Origin: Lophius americanus
Taxonomy: Eukaryota > Chordata > Actinopteri > Lophiiformes > Lophiidae
Assembly: GCA_037951165.1 (NCBI GenBank)
Contig: JBBDHG010000008.1
Location: 7,966,001 to 8,030,000, forward strand
Length of the DNA stretch: 64,000 nucleotides
Direction: 5' to 3'
In this document: piece after piece, positions 48,435 through 57,517 of the stretch
Layout: every line of letters starts with the position of its first letter
How positions within the stretch are numbered: position 1 is the stretch's first letter
The notes under the pieces: generated by a model
Told to the model about the DNA's origin: nothing
The model's input: only the letters and a program-made list of their open reading frames with translations
Database searches by the model: none
Translations under genes and position numbers: made by a program

Positions 48435-48597
48435 ACTCATAGGGGCAGCAGTCTTGAGCAAGACCCTGAAACCCTAAGTCTCCAGGCAACTCAAAGGGGC
48501 TGCCCACTGCTCCCTCAAGGATGTTCAAATCCAAAATTAATTTCACTATGTTGTACTTTGCGTGACTGTATGTGATAATAAATTATTCTTACCCCAC
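48435..48597 (+). repeat. Family E SINE-like copy
   Basis: It includes GGGGCAGCAGTCTTGAGCAA, GGGCTGCCCACTGCTCCCTC and TTAATTTCACTATGTTGTAC, and ends GTGATAATAAATTATTCTTA. This is the sense orientation of the family seen antisense at 39735-39960. Confidence 0.65.
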
Positions 48598-49320
48598 TGT
48601 GCTGGCCATCAGCAGATTTTTGGAATTCATCTTCCTCACTAACCTCACTACCTTCATCAATGGCTCATTTCCTTTTTTCCTTTTCTATTTCTCTGTTACC
48701 CACTATTTTCCTTCCTTTTCTCCTTTCCTAAATATACCTATCCTTCACAAAACTAACTTGTGCCTTCTCATGCTTCCTTTTTCTCCTTTACTTTCCTCTC
48801 ACTCTCCTTTTTCCATACTTTTCCCCCTACATTTCCTTAACTACATCCTTTTCTTCTTCTCACTCTGTATCCCCTCTGATTCATTCAGATAAGCTTTGTG
48901 TATGTGTCTTCCCTTTCCCTTACCTCTCCATCCTTTCCTTCCCGGCATCCCTGTTTCCTTCTCAAAACTTCCATCTTTTCAATTGTTTAAGCCTCCTACC
49001 TCCTTTCTTGTATTGTTTTCATTCCCTGGTTCCTTCTTTCCTTGGTTACCCACACCTGTCATTCCTTACCCTCTTTTCTGCAATACCCTTAACTCCTCTG
49101 GTCCTCAATGTCCTGCTTCCTCTTTTCCTTCTTGAACCATTGAATTATTTACTATTAGTTTTCTTTAATTTGTTTCTTACTGCCACCTTTCATTTACTAA
49201 CTTCTCTCTCTAACCTCCACTATTCTTCTCATCCAGCTTTTACCTTCATTTGTGCTTTCTAACATTGTAATCTCCTTTCCAGGCTGCTTAATTCCTTCTC
49301 TCACTCCATTCAGTAATAAT
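48590..49320 (+). repeat. Pyrimidine-rich (C/T) tract, about 730 bp
   Basis: The plus strand is dominated by C and T, with TTCCTT, CTTTCC and CCTCTC runs throughout and few purines. Two or three overlapping open frames of Phe/Leu/Ser/Pro-rich composition are artefacts of this bias. It is not a simple short-period satellite by eye. Confidence 0.8.
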
Positions 49321-49325
49321 GATAA

Positions 49326-50540
49326 GAAAAAAAATAAAATAATAATAATACATTTTATTTATGAACAACAAACAAACGTTATGCAATTTGATGCTAAAAA
49401 TAAATAAAAGGTCAAAACAGTGACCACAAAGAAAAGGCGATTGAAAAATTATATAAGAATCGCTTATTTTGGTGGGATTTAAAGGTGCGAAGAGAGTAAG
49501 TTTGCTAAATGGTTTGTGGGAGAGAGTTCAAGAGACGAGGGACTGCATGGCTTAATGCTCTGGACCCTCAAACATGATAAACGGGCAGGAGGTGTTGAAG
49601 AGCACGGATGAGGAAGAGCGAAGGGTACGGGAGGGTGCATAGGAGGGCAGACAGGTAAGTATTTCCATGGTTAAGGATAGACTTGAAGGTAAGAATGAGA
49701 ATCTTATAGTCGATGGAGTGTTTGACAGGGAGCAGGTGAAGCTGCTGGATAACGAACCCTTCTATAGAACACATTACCCCCGTCTTGATATTGTCTCGAT
49801 ATTAGTGTCTTGAGATTACTGTAGGAGATGGAATGATGTGGTTTAGTTTTGGAGATTGATAAGTTGGCATTGAAGGACACCGGCCTATGGTGAGAAATGG
49901 ACAGATCAGCAGCAGTGCACTGAAGTGGAGTTACACCAGGGTAGCAGATGAGATCAAGAACATGAGCTTTGGTGTGAGTAGGAAAGTTAATGAATTATTG
50001 TAGTTCAAAACTGTCTAGGCAGGATGCACAGTCCCTTGAGTGTTTTTTTAGTATTGTTCTTATTCACATTAAAATTGCTGAGAATTAAGTAAGCTGAAAT
50101 AGAGGATAGTAAGGCAAAAAATGCAGAAAAAACATTTAAAAAGGCAGTATTGATCTTGGGTGGATGATTTACAGCTGCTAAAATTGTTGGGGTTGGCCCA
50201 TTCCTCTGCAGGGCAATGCTTTCGAAAAAAAGATGCCGAGGTACTGTCACAGACTTCTCATTCTAAAGTATTGCGAGACCCCCCGCGCAGTCGGAAACAC
50301 GAGGCAGACATGCAAACCAAGTAGTATTGTAGTAGTATGGTTAAGTTGTGAAAAGTCTTTAGGTTTCTGGCAGGTCTCAGTCAAACAAAAGAAATATAAC
50401 TTACAATTTTTAAATAGATCATAGTTTAGAGGTTCTCTGTTGGTGAGCGAGATTGTTTGTAGCAGGCTTGACACCAGCATACCTGGCTGTGTAACCAAGG
50501 ACACTGGTCCCCACACTGTCGTGGAGTGAAGAACCAAAAT
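49326..50540 (-). mobile_element. CR1/L2-superfamily LINE remnant, antisense
   Basis: The 3' end (minus orientation) is at 49326-49360, with AATAAAATGTATTATTATTA-like complement. A frame at 49568-49774 reads LHLLPVKHSIDYKILILTFK, the conserved LxWLPVxxRIxYKxLxLxxK block near the RT C-terminus of CR1/L2-type LINEs. Sequence at 50000-50540 appears to be the decayed upstream part, but the match is weak. Limits are uncertain. Confidence 0.55.
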
Positions 50541-50699
50541 GATCGTATCGGTTTTTCTGTCTTTGAAGTTAAAGTTGCGTCGGGACCCACGATGGATGTT
50601 TTCCGATGGACATGGAGAGCGATATTTACTGTAGATGGAAGTGCGGCGCTGGCGGAAGTTCATAGAGGCAAAATCAAAATGGAAATGTACCACACTCTG

Positions 50700-50799
50700 C
50701 AACTTCAATCTGGGATAATAATTATTATTATTATTATATTATTATCTGCTGCTGTAACATTGCAACATTGCAATTTCCCCATTGTGGGACTAATAAAGG

Positions 50800-50831
<32 letters not shown>

Positions 50832-50832
50832 T
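50700..50832 (+). repeat. L2-type LINE tail with (CTAT)n
   Basis: An ATTATTATTATTATATTATT patch precedes GCAATTTCCCCATTGTGGGA and CTAATAAAGG, and ends in CTATCTATCTAT repeats (50800-50832). This is a familiar fish non-LTR terminus with its tetranucleotide tail. Confidence 0.75.
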
Positions 50833-52199
50833 AATTCCTATTCTTAATCCCATCTCTATTCCCACAATCGCCTCTATCCTCTCATATTGGTCATATTATA
50901 TGGTGAGCGGCAGAAGAAGAGTAAAGGATAACAGAAGGATGAAGGACAAAAAAGAAAAAGCTTCTTTTTTTTCCCCCCACCCAGGCATGGGAATCGTAGA
51001 GAGCCCGCCGGACCTTGGCGCCAGCCGGTTGTTCGGACACAGGGACAGAAGAGACGCCCTGGTTTTCCAAAGGCACCGTACTGTCTCCTCAGTGGGGACC
51101 TGGTGACTATGCAGCGGTCGCCATAGGCGATAAGTGAGGGGGCTGAAAAATGGGCTCCTGTCTGTGAAAACACACATACGCCAGAATATGAAATATTATC
51201 GGTTCTGTTGATTGAGCTTATTTGGGTCTCCTCGTATTTCTGCAACGTAAGCTGTTCCTGCTCGGAGGGGGATTTGATGATGGGTAATAAAATGCACCTG
51301 CTAAATAAAGCTCTACACCTCTAACCCCACCCCCACCACCACTACCTTAATGACAGGACAGTACATCTTAACCATGCTTACCTCAAGGCTTTACATACTT
51401 GACAGTTTTGCAAATTTTGCATACTTTTAAAGGTTGTGATCCAATTTCAGAGTGCTGCGTTCTCGTTCGACGTCCTTGATCATCTGATTTCTTCCACTCT
51501 GCTGTCAGCTTCTCTACACATGTCATGTTTATAAGATATTTAGTACCGGTTAAGCACCATTAGCCACTCTTTTAATGAACAATGTGCCATTAACTCAAAC
51601 AGTGTCAGGTACAGCGCTAATTGGAACTTAAAATGAAGCAACATGTCGAATACAAACTTGATAATGGATATTAACTTGAAAAAATTAAGAGACTCGAAAA
51701 TGTGTGACGAAATGTGGTTGGTTGTAAATAAATGAAGTGGAAAAAATCAGTTTGCACAGCAGTCTTAATGGGCAACGTGGATTAAACTGACAGTGAAATG
51801 GAAAATGGCTTTTTGGCAAGTTCTCAGTGTGATAATGTACATGAGCTTAAAAGCACTGCTATTTGACCTTTATTTAAAAAGTGAGCCCTCTCTGAATTAT
51901 AAACTCAAAATATGATTTTAATAATGGTTCCAGGTACACGGCATTCCCAAGCTACAGATAAACAGTGCAAATGTCACGGATACTCTCCCACAAGCTCTCA
52001 TTTTCATATAAGGCACTCAGATTTTGTGACTACAAAATACATTCATCTGTGTACCTGGACCATGTTTGTCTTAAAAGTATATGGTCCGGCCCAACATTAT
52101 TATTTTTTTCCCTCGTATTTAAAGGGCTCCTGCAATTATAGTGGTGTTTTCCATCCACCTGAAGCATAAACTGTCATTACCAACAGCAAAATATTATCT
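50833..52199. other. No gene seen
   Basis: The 50960-51290 part is GC-rich and has overlapping minus-strand frames (50874-51245) with no domain. 51420-51640 looks single-copy. No RNA gene was recognised. Confidence 0.4.
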
Positions 52200-52516
52200 C
52201 TAAACAATCCTATTTGTTGTAAAAGCAAACCATTGATTGAACTCCTCAAATAAAATGTGAAGATAAGTTCGGAAAACTATTTATTGTAGAAAAAAAAAAT
52301 ACCCCTACTCATTAAAATAGGAACTATTGGAGTAAAATACATCTCTAGTCAATTCATACAAATCAAATTTGGACTAAATCCGAACAACGGTTGAGAAACT
52401 GTGGCCGGTAATATTTAAGAGATAAAGCTCTCTCTACAGTCTGAAATGTCCAGCTGGCTTTTACCAAAATCTATCTAATCAATCCTTACACTGAGGTCTA
52501 AAATTGGAAAATAACT
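52200..52516 (+). repeat. Family A, partial direct copy
   Basis: It has AAACCATTGATTGAACTCCT, AAAAAAAAAATACCCCTACT, GTCAATTCATACAAATCAAA, TTGGACTAAATCCGAACAAC, GGTTGAGAAACTGTGGCCGG and AGATAAAGCTCTCTCT. The right terminus is missing; a second, inverted copy follows within about 200 bp. Confidence 0.65.
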
Positions 52517-52724
52517 ATATAGTGTTTGAGTGAACACAGAACAAGCAGATGTGCGGTTGCAAAAACTACAGTATGTCACTGTATCAACCTGGACTATAAG
52601 TGGGGCCTTATTGAAGTTATAAAGAGCCAAGAACATCTTGAACGAAGAATAATTGGTTGTTTCTGTTGCCGACGAATTGGTGCAGGGGCAGCTGATGTCA
52701 TAATAACACTCAACAACGAAGAAA

Positions 52725-52965
52725 TACTATTATATCCCCAAACAGGTGGGGATATTATGATACCTTTATCGCCATGGTTCATATTTTATATAATAGGGGC
52801 AACTTTTTACAAAGAAAACACATTTTTATGTGAAAAATACTGAGGATATAACTCCACTTTTAATTTAAGTTCAATAAGGGGGATTGCTTCCGCAACACAG
52901 GTGAGTTAGGGACTTTTCGGGGATATACACTTGCAGCATATATAGCGGACAGCATAGTGTTATAT
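52725..52965 (-). repeat. Family A, inverted copy
   Basis: The terminal palindrome TATATCCCCAAACAGGTGGG continuing to GATATTATG (52733-52761) is followed by the antisense body (AACTCCACTTTTAATTTAAG, GGGGGATTGCTTCC) and by the other terminus GGGACTTTTCGGGGATATAC (52909-52928). It faces the direct copy at 52200, so the two are arranged as an inverted pair just left of the retrovirus. Confidence 0.65.
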
Positions 52966-53037
52966 GTCCAGTATACTGTAATACTTATATATTATAGTGT
53001 AGTACCTTTGTATAGTTCAATATTCATATTTGTATTT
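52958..53037 (+). repeat. L2-type tail fragment abutting the truncated LTR
   Basis: CTGTAATACTTATATATTAT then GTTCAATATTCATATTTG resembles 61945-62022, the tail fragment inside the retroviral leader. It ends exactly where LTR-like sequence starts (53038). Divergence between the two tails is visibly higher than between the two LTRs. Confidence 0.5.
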
Positions 53038-53302
53038 CCTCCTTCTTGATGTTCAACAGGCCTTTCCCTGCCTGGCATCTCTGTTTCACTCCCATTTTAT
53101 CCTGTTATCTGCATGCTGATCTGCTCCAAGGGTGAGGGTGTTTTAGGACCTTCTTCTCTTTGTTCAGCACTTTGTGACCTATCTGACTCCATCTTATGTC
53201 TACTGCTAAACTAAAAGAATATACTATACTATTCAGAATTCTACCTAAACTAACAGGATGCTATGCTATTCAGAATTCTACCTACAACTACTTTACTCTA
53301 CA
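53038..53302 (-). mobile_element. ERV 3' LTR, U3 side only
   Basis: In minus orientation the LTR starts TGTAGAGTAAAGTAG at 53302 and matches 63067-63310 of the other LTR with clear similarity. By eye there are about 5 differences in the first 56 aligned bases at the left end and about 8 in the ~140 at the right end. The two diverge in a ~70-bp patch (53092-53160). The remaining ~305 bp, the R-U5 side present at 62762-63066, is missing here. No flanking target duplication can be read because the outer end is lost. Confidence 0.85.
53206..53281 (-). promoter_or_regulatory. U3 tandem repeat (39 + 37 bp), 3' LTR
   Basis: Two adjacent units, 53206-53244 and 53245-53281, each start CTAAACTAA and end TCAGAATTCTAC. 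The same duplication is present in the 5' LTR (63214-63252 and 63253-63289), so it predates integration. Tandem direct repeats in U3 are typical of retroviral enhancers. No specific factor site is claimed. Confidence 0.7.
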
Positions 53303-53304
53303 AA

Positions 53305-53317
53305 TCCCTCTTTTCTC
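53305..53317 (-). other. ERV polypurine tract
   Basis: On the minus strand GAGAAAAGAGGGA is followed by two T and then the TG that begins the LTR (53302). Position and composition are those of the plus-strand DNA synthesis primer of retroviruses. Confidence 0.85.
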
Positions 53318-53593
53318 ACTATATATAGTAAGAATATTAGTAAAAAATGAAACAGAACACAACTAATGAATGCATGAACTACAACCTTTGGCAACGCTGT
53401 CCTTCAAGAAATACAAGGCATCCGTTGTGTCCTGGAGATTCAAACCCTCACATCATGTTGCCACCTCAGGACATTGCAATTCGCACACAGCCACCATTCT
53501 CAGATCACCATGGTCAGGACAGGGCTTACATGGGGGAATCCACCGCAAAAGCCTTTATTCACCCTTCCTGCCATGTCACAGTCATACCAAGTC

Positions 53594-54513
53594 TCACACT
53601 GTGTCATCGTACTCCTCATCCATTTCCATCATCACCCTTCCGAATTGGTTGACAGTATCACGCTTCTCCTGTAACAATGGCCTGTACATCTCATTCATGG
53701 CCACCATCATAGTTGCATTTAGTTCCTTAGACAGTGCTGTCACTATCAGTCGATTCGCCAGGGTTCTAATACAGGGAATAAAACAACAGCCACACAGAAC
53801 CAATATGGATGCACCAATAGTGAGAGACAGCATGATACTCACGACCAAACCCTTCCACATTCCGAACCATCCGCTCAATATGTCGCCGAACGGGTTGTCC
53901 ACTCCACTATTCTCAGCCTCCTCACTGAGCGCTGTCAGTCCTGCCAGAGCTTTGGAGACTGACAAGTCTGGGGCTGTATTGGTAGGGATGAAAGTACAAC
54001 ACATAGTTCCAAACATCTTACAAACTCCCTTCTCTGCTAACAACATATGTGAGCCAATATGTTCTGATATGTCATTAAGCTAGTCTTATCTAATTGTTCT
54101 GCTAATCCTTTAATAGCATCTCGGGTTTAATTGACAAATCTCTGCTGGTTATAATAGATGTAATTAATCCAATCCACATTTTTGTTGACAGTGATAAACA
54201 ACAGGAGCGACTCAAATCCTGCTCCTGCTGGGCTTCTTGCCTTGTACTCATCTGGAACGCCTCGGGGAACCCCACTAGCATCTATGTATACTGACCTATC
54301 AAAAGAGGTGGGTATCGTGGTCATGCTACCTTTTGACCTGTGTAGCTTCCTCTTCTCTCCTTTTTCCTTCAGCTCCTCTGAGGAGTACGGAAGTGCAACA
54401 CAGGGCATCACCAGCATCACAGGTGCACAAACTCCTGTCCAGTCAACTGGAAGGATGAGGTAAATAGTCTTTCTACAACAATACCACCATGTGGCAGCTT
54501 GCGCTACCTTCAT
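53594..54513 (-). pseudogene. env: ERV env, SU end and transmembrane subunit
   Basis: Two open blocks. 54127-54513 holds the SU end, a basic stretch (EKGEKRKLHRSKG) in the place of a cleavage site, and the TM N-terminal region; it ends at a TAA that interrupts an otherwise continuing frame. 53594-54046 holds the rest of TM in a shifted frame: a C-X6-CC motif (53996-54022), an ectodomain stalk, a hydrophobic membrane span (about 53777-53851) followed by a Cys-rich CGCC, and a ~60-residue cytoplasmic tail. The region between (54047-54126), where the conserved heptad region should lie, contains the frame break. TM normally mediates membrane fusion; here it is broken. It resembles the env lineage behind percomORF of spiny-rayed fishes, from memory. 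Confidence 0.85.
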
Positions 54514-55642
54514 CTGTTTTAGGTTAGTTGAGGTGTTAAATTGGGCTAGAGTATAAGACAGAGCACAACCAGCTATGTTACCGAAATTTACTTCTACTCC
54601 TTTTACCCCTTATGCAGGCAATTACACTTGTGTTGTCTCATCAGGAGGGGGTCTAGACTCGAACGCTGGGGGATATAACAAGTTCAGGGTGGTGCAATTG
54701 GTAGGTGATTCTTCTCCTACCTCCTAATAAACTCATCAGACATGCAAGACCTTAGTCTGTCTTTTGGTCATTTTCTGGGTTGAATGGATGTAGTACCGTA
54801 GCCAGCGCTGGTCTTGCCGCTGCACATGTAACACAATTTGACATATACAATTGTTTTGCAGAATATACCATCCACTCAAGCCAGGTGTTTGTGTCTGTGT
54901 ATCCTGTTTATAACACATATGTATCCCTAACTGTGGCCACGTCCAACTTCACTGCCTCTGCAGCGACTTTGCTAGGGTCTGCCGAATTATCTCCAGCTTT
55001 GGTGCTTACCGAGATGCTAATCAGCCCAGTGGGGTCAGTTCCGGGCACATAAGCTGCTAATACACACACGCCATTGTAATAATAATAATAATGATAATAC
55101 ATTTAATTTATAATGCACTTTACATTTGGATCAAATCTCAAAGTGCTAAAATTGTCTTTTGATGTTGGCGCTTTAAATGTGAGGATTAGCTGGTTACATT
55201 CCTGTTGCTTACATTTGCTGCGGGCCCCCACTTTTATTAACGTCAACCTTATTTTCAGGTCGGGTGAGATGCTAATCTGTGGATCATATCCCCAGTCACT
55301 GACACTTGTTTAGGTAACAACCCAACCCCATTCCTCACATCCGCACCCCGACTGATTTATTTCTTTTCCCCACCCATTGGTGAACGTCCCACACACTACA
55401 GTAGTTACGTAGAGGTACTCAGTGCTCCATTCCCAATGGCATTGGTCTTTTGCACCGCACTCCACTATGTCACAGAAATCAAATTTAGCCACACACGTTT
55501 CCCCCGTTGTGCATAGAATAATTAATGAGACCGGCCTAGTATCTTTCCCACTAATACTGGAACCTATTGCCCCTTTTACTCCCTCTCCAGTCAGTGTGGT
55601 CCAGAGCAGGACAGAAGCCCACATCCAACCGACTGCCTGCAT
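54514..55642 (-). pseudogene. env: ERV env, surface subunit (SU)
   Basis: The start is a Met at 55642 followed by a hydrophobic leader (VLLWTTLTG region) typical of an env signal peptide. The SU frame with several Cys runs to a TAA at 55310-55312 and then continues in the same frame (DWGYDPQIS, KVGARSKCKQQECN). It is then interrupted by a short tail insertion at about 55076-55146. Beyond it the frame resumes (54908-55102) and further decays. A CVTC (CXXC-type) motif lies at 54824-54835, as in SU proteins that are disulfide-linked to a C-X6-CC TM. The start lies just downstream of the integrase end, as in gammaretroviruses. Confidence 0.75.
55076..55146 (-). mobile_element. Short LINE/SINE tail inserted in env
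   Basis: On the plus strand a TAATAATAATAATAATGATA run is followed by ATACATTTAATTTATAATGC and CTCAAAGTGCTAAAA, the antisense form of a common fish tail (AATAATACATTTTATTTATA...CAAAGTGCT). Env coding sequence reads on both sides, so this is an insertion into the provirus. The insertion happens to leave env on both sides in register. Confidence 0.65.
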
Positions 55643-55651
55643 CTTTTGTCC

Positions 55652-56230
55652 CTATATCTCAGTTACTCTTCTCAGATCCTGCTTTACGTCACTTATTGTC
55701 CTCTGTGGTGGATCAGCTGGTGCACAGTGGGAGAGGTGGTGCCAGGGGGCTCCTTTTTTGCCTCTAACCTTTTCAGCATAAGATTTGGTCAATATCACCT
55801 CATAGGGCCCTGTCCACCTTCTTTCACTCCACATTCGTTTGTGGACCTTGATCCAAACCCAATCACCAAGAACCAAAATAGGGGTCTGTTTTCCCTCGTC
55901 GTCCGCTGTCTCTGAGTTGGTCACCTGGGAAGAAAGCTTTAGCAGTCTGAGTTAGTTCTTTTACATATTCAGACATTTGACTCAAACTTCTAAGATAGGT
56001 CCCTTTGATGCGAACAAATTTGGACCTGCCTTTGGCTTCCCCGTGAGGATCTCATGGGAAGTTGGATGCGTGTACCTATGCTCTGCGTCTCTAATTGACA
56101 TCGGTGCCAAGGGTAGCGAATCAACCCAGGTCAGGTTCGTGTCGTGACATGCTTTTGCTATTTTTCTTTTCAGTGTACCATTCGCTCTTTCCGCCAGGCC
56201 CCTAAGAGGCTGGATGGTAAACTTAACCAA
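55652..56230 (-). pseudogene. pol: ERV integrase, catalytic-core end and C-terminal domain
   Basis: The frame at 55982-56230 includes GLAERANGTLKRKIAKAC, which carries the third catalytic acidic residue (the Glu of D,D-35-E), and then PTSHEILTGKP. The frame at 55652-55924 has GDWVWIKVHKRMWSERRWTG then PYEV, the GPY-type C-terminal module used by gammaretrovirus-like integrases, and ends 10 bp before env starts. Between and before these pieces the frame shifts. Together with 56170-57177 this would have encoded the enzyme that joins proviral DNA to the host genome; here it is discontinuous. Confidence 0.85.
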
Positions 56231-57177
56231 ATCTGTGTGTTATCCCTAGCTCTTTTTCTACTTCTGCCAAATGTTTTTTTCGCAAAGTGTGCACCATTAT
56301 CAGAAAAGATCACTCTGGGAAACCCAAACCGGGGAATAAACTCTGCCTTCAACCACTTACAGACAGACGCTGCATCCTCCCTTCTGGATGGGATAGCCTC
56401 CACCCATTTTGGTCTGTCAACAACCACAAGGAGATATCCGTATCCTCTTACCACATTCTCCTGACCCATATATGTGTAATCTATACAAATCTCTTGGAAG
56501 GGAAGCAAGGGTATGGGGAATTTCCCCAGGGGCTTCCTCAGCACCACCTTGTTGTTAAAGTGGTTACATACAGCACACACTGAAACATAGTTATCCACCA
56601 TGTCAGCAATGTGGGGGTGCCACCACTGTTGTGACTCCTTTTCTCTTGTCCTTTTTCTGAACTCATGGGTTAGTCCATGAGCTTCCCTAATAAACACCCC
56701 TAGGAGATCAGATGGCGCCACCACTTGGCCATCATGTGCTCTCCATAATCCATCGCTCTGTGTCGCTCTCTTTTCTAGCCACACTGCCTTTTCATAGCCT
56801 CCTGCTCTGTCCTGAATGCTAACCAAATCACTGACTTTACAAGCCCGCATAGCCTGATCTCTAAGCATCAACATCCTGTCCATTCTTTTCACTTGTTCAT
56901 ATCCTCCTGCCCCTTTAGCTGTTTTGTCAGCTGCCTCATTCCCTTTCGCTTCCATTGAGGAATTCTTGAAATGTCCCTTACACTTAACTGTGCTTACCCT
57001 GCCAGGTTTCATCATAGCCGTTAACAGTTGTTCAATGTGCTGTCTGTGCTTCAATTCTTGTCCACCAGTGGTCATGAACCCTCGTCTCTGCATTTGTACT
57101 CCATCCAAATGAGCAGCACCATGTGCATACGCTGAATCAGTGTAGACACACACTGTTTTTTCTCCTGCAATTTCCAA
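56170..57177 (-). pseudogene. pol: ERV RNase H end and integrase N-terminal and core
   Basis: 335-codon open frame. Residues 8-25 carry the DSAY motif (Asp14). Residues 68-90 hold GHFKN and a conserved Asp84 of RNase H. The integrase zinc-binding domain shows His167 and His171 with Cys201 and Cys204 (H-X3-H...C-X2-C). The core has Asp233 (CIDYTYM) and Asp293 (FSDNGAHF), the first two catalytic residues. Just after residue ~300 a frameshift sends the frame into nonsense up to the stop at 56170; the third catalytic residue lies in the next frame (55982-56230). A two-residue shortening seems present in VVVDRPKWVEA. Confidence 0.9.
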
Positions 57178-57445
57178 GGCTCTTGTCAGTGCCTATAACT
57201 CTGCCAATTTTGCTGAGGCAGGCTGAGGGATCTGCCCTCGCAACCGTGACAAACTCACCATTGCCTCTCTGTTCCACCACTGTATATGATGCAACATTTC
57301 CTCTTTCTCCGTTGTAGCAGCACCCATCACAGAAGAGCTGCAGTTCTGCTTCTGGGTCTGGCTCTCCACTAAGGTCTTCTCTAATTGTATAGCTTGTTGT
57401 GACAGAAAAACACAATAATTTGGCTCCCAATGTGAACCTGTCCAT
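57137..57445 (-). pseudogene. pol: ERV RNase H, N-terminal part
   Basis: 102-codon frame containing LQLFCDGCCYNGERGNVASY, the first catalytic Asp (F-x-DG) region of retroviral RNase H, and FVTVARADPSA. A frameshift at about 57180-57200 separates it from the following frame with the DSAY motif. The piece before (57446-57520) continues the RT-RNase H connection in yet another frame (TMDLVTQPHITYTSGRV). RNase H normally degrades RNA in RNA-DNA hybrids during reverse transcription. Confidence 0.85.
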
Positions 57446-57517
57446 CAGTCATTCTTACCCTTCCAGATGTGTATGTAATGTGCGGTTGAGTGACGAGGTC
57501 CATTGTTTTTAGCTCTC

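Noticed and set aside
48572..49262. Hydrophobic Phe/Leu-rich frames resembling membrane proteins
   Set aside because: They are caused by the pyrimidine-rich tract; the hydrophobicity is a composition artefact.
53370..54083. 237-codon + strand frame opposite env
   Set aside because: It is the antisense shadow of the env TM coding sequence.
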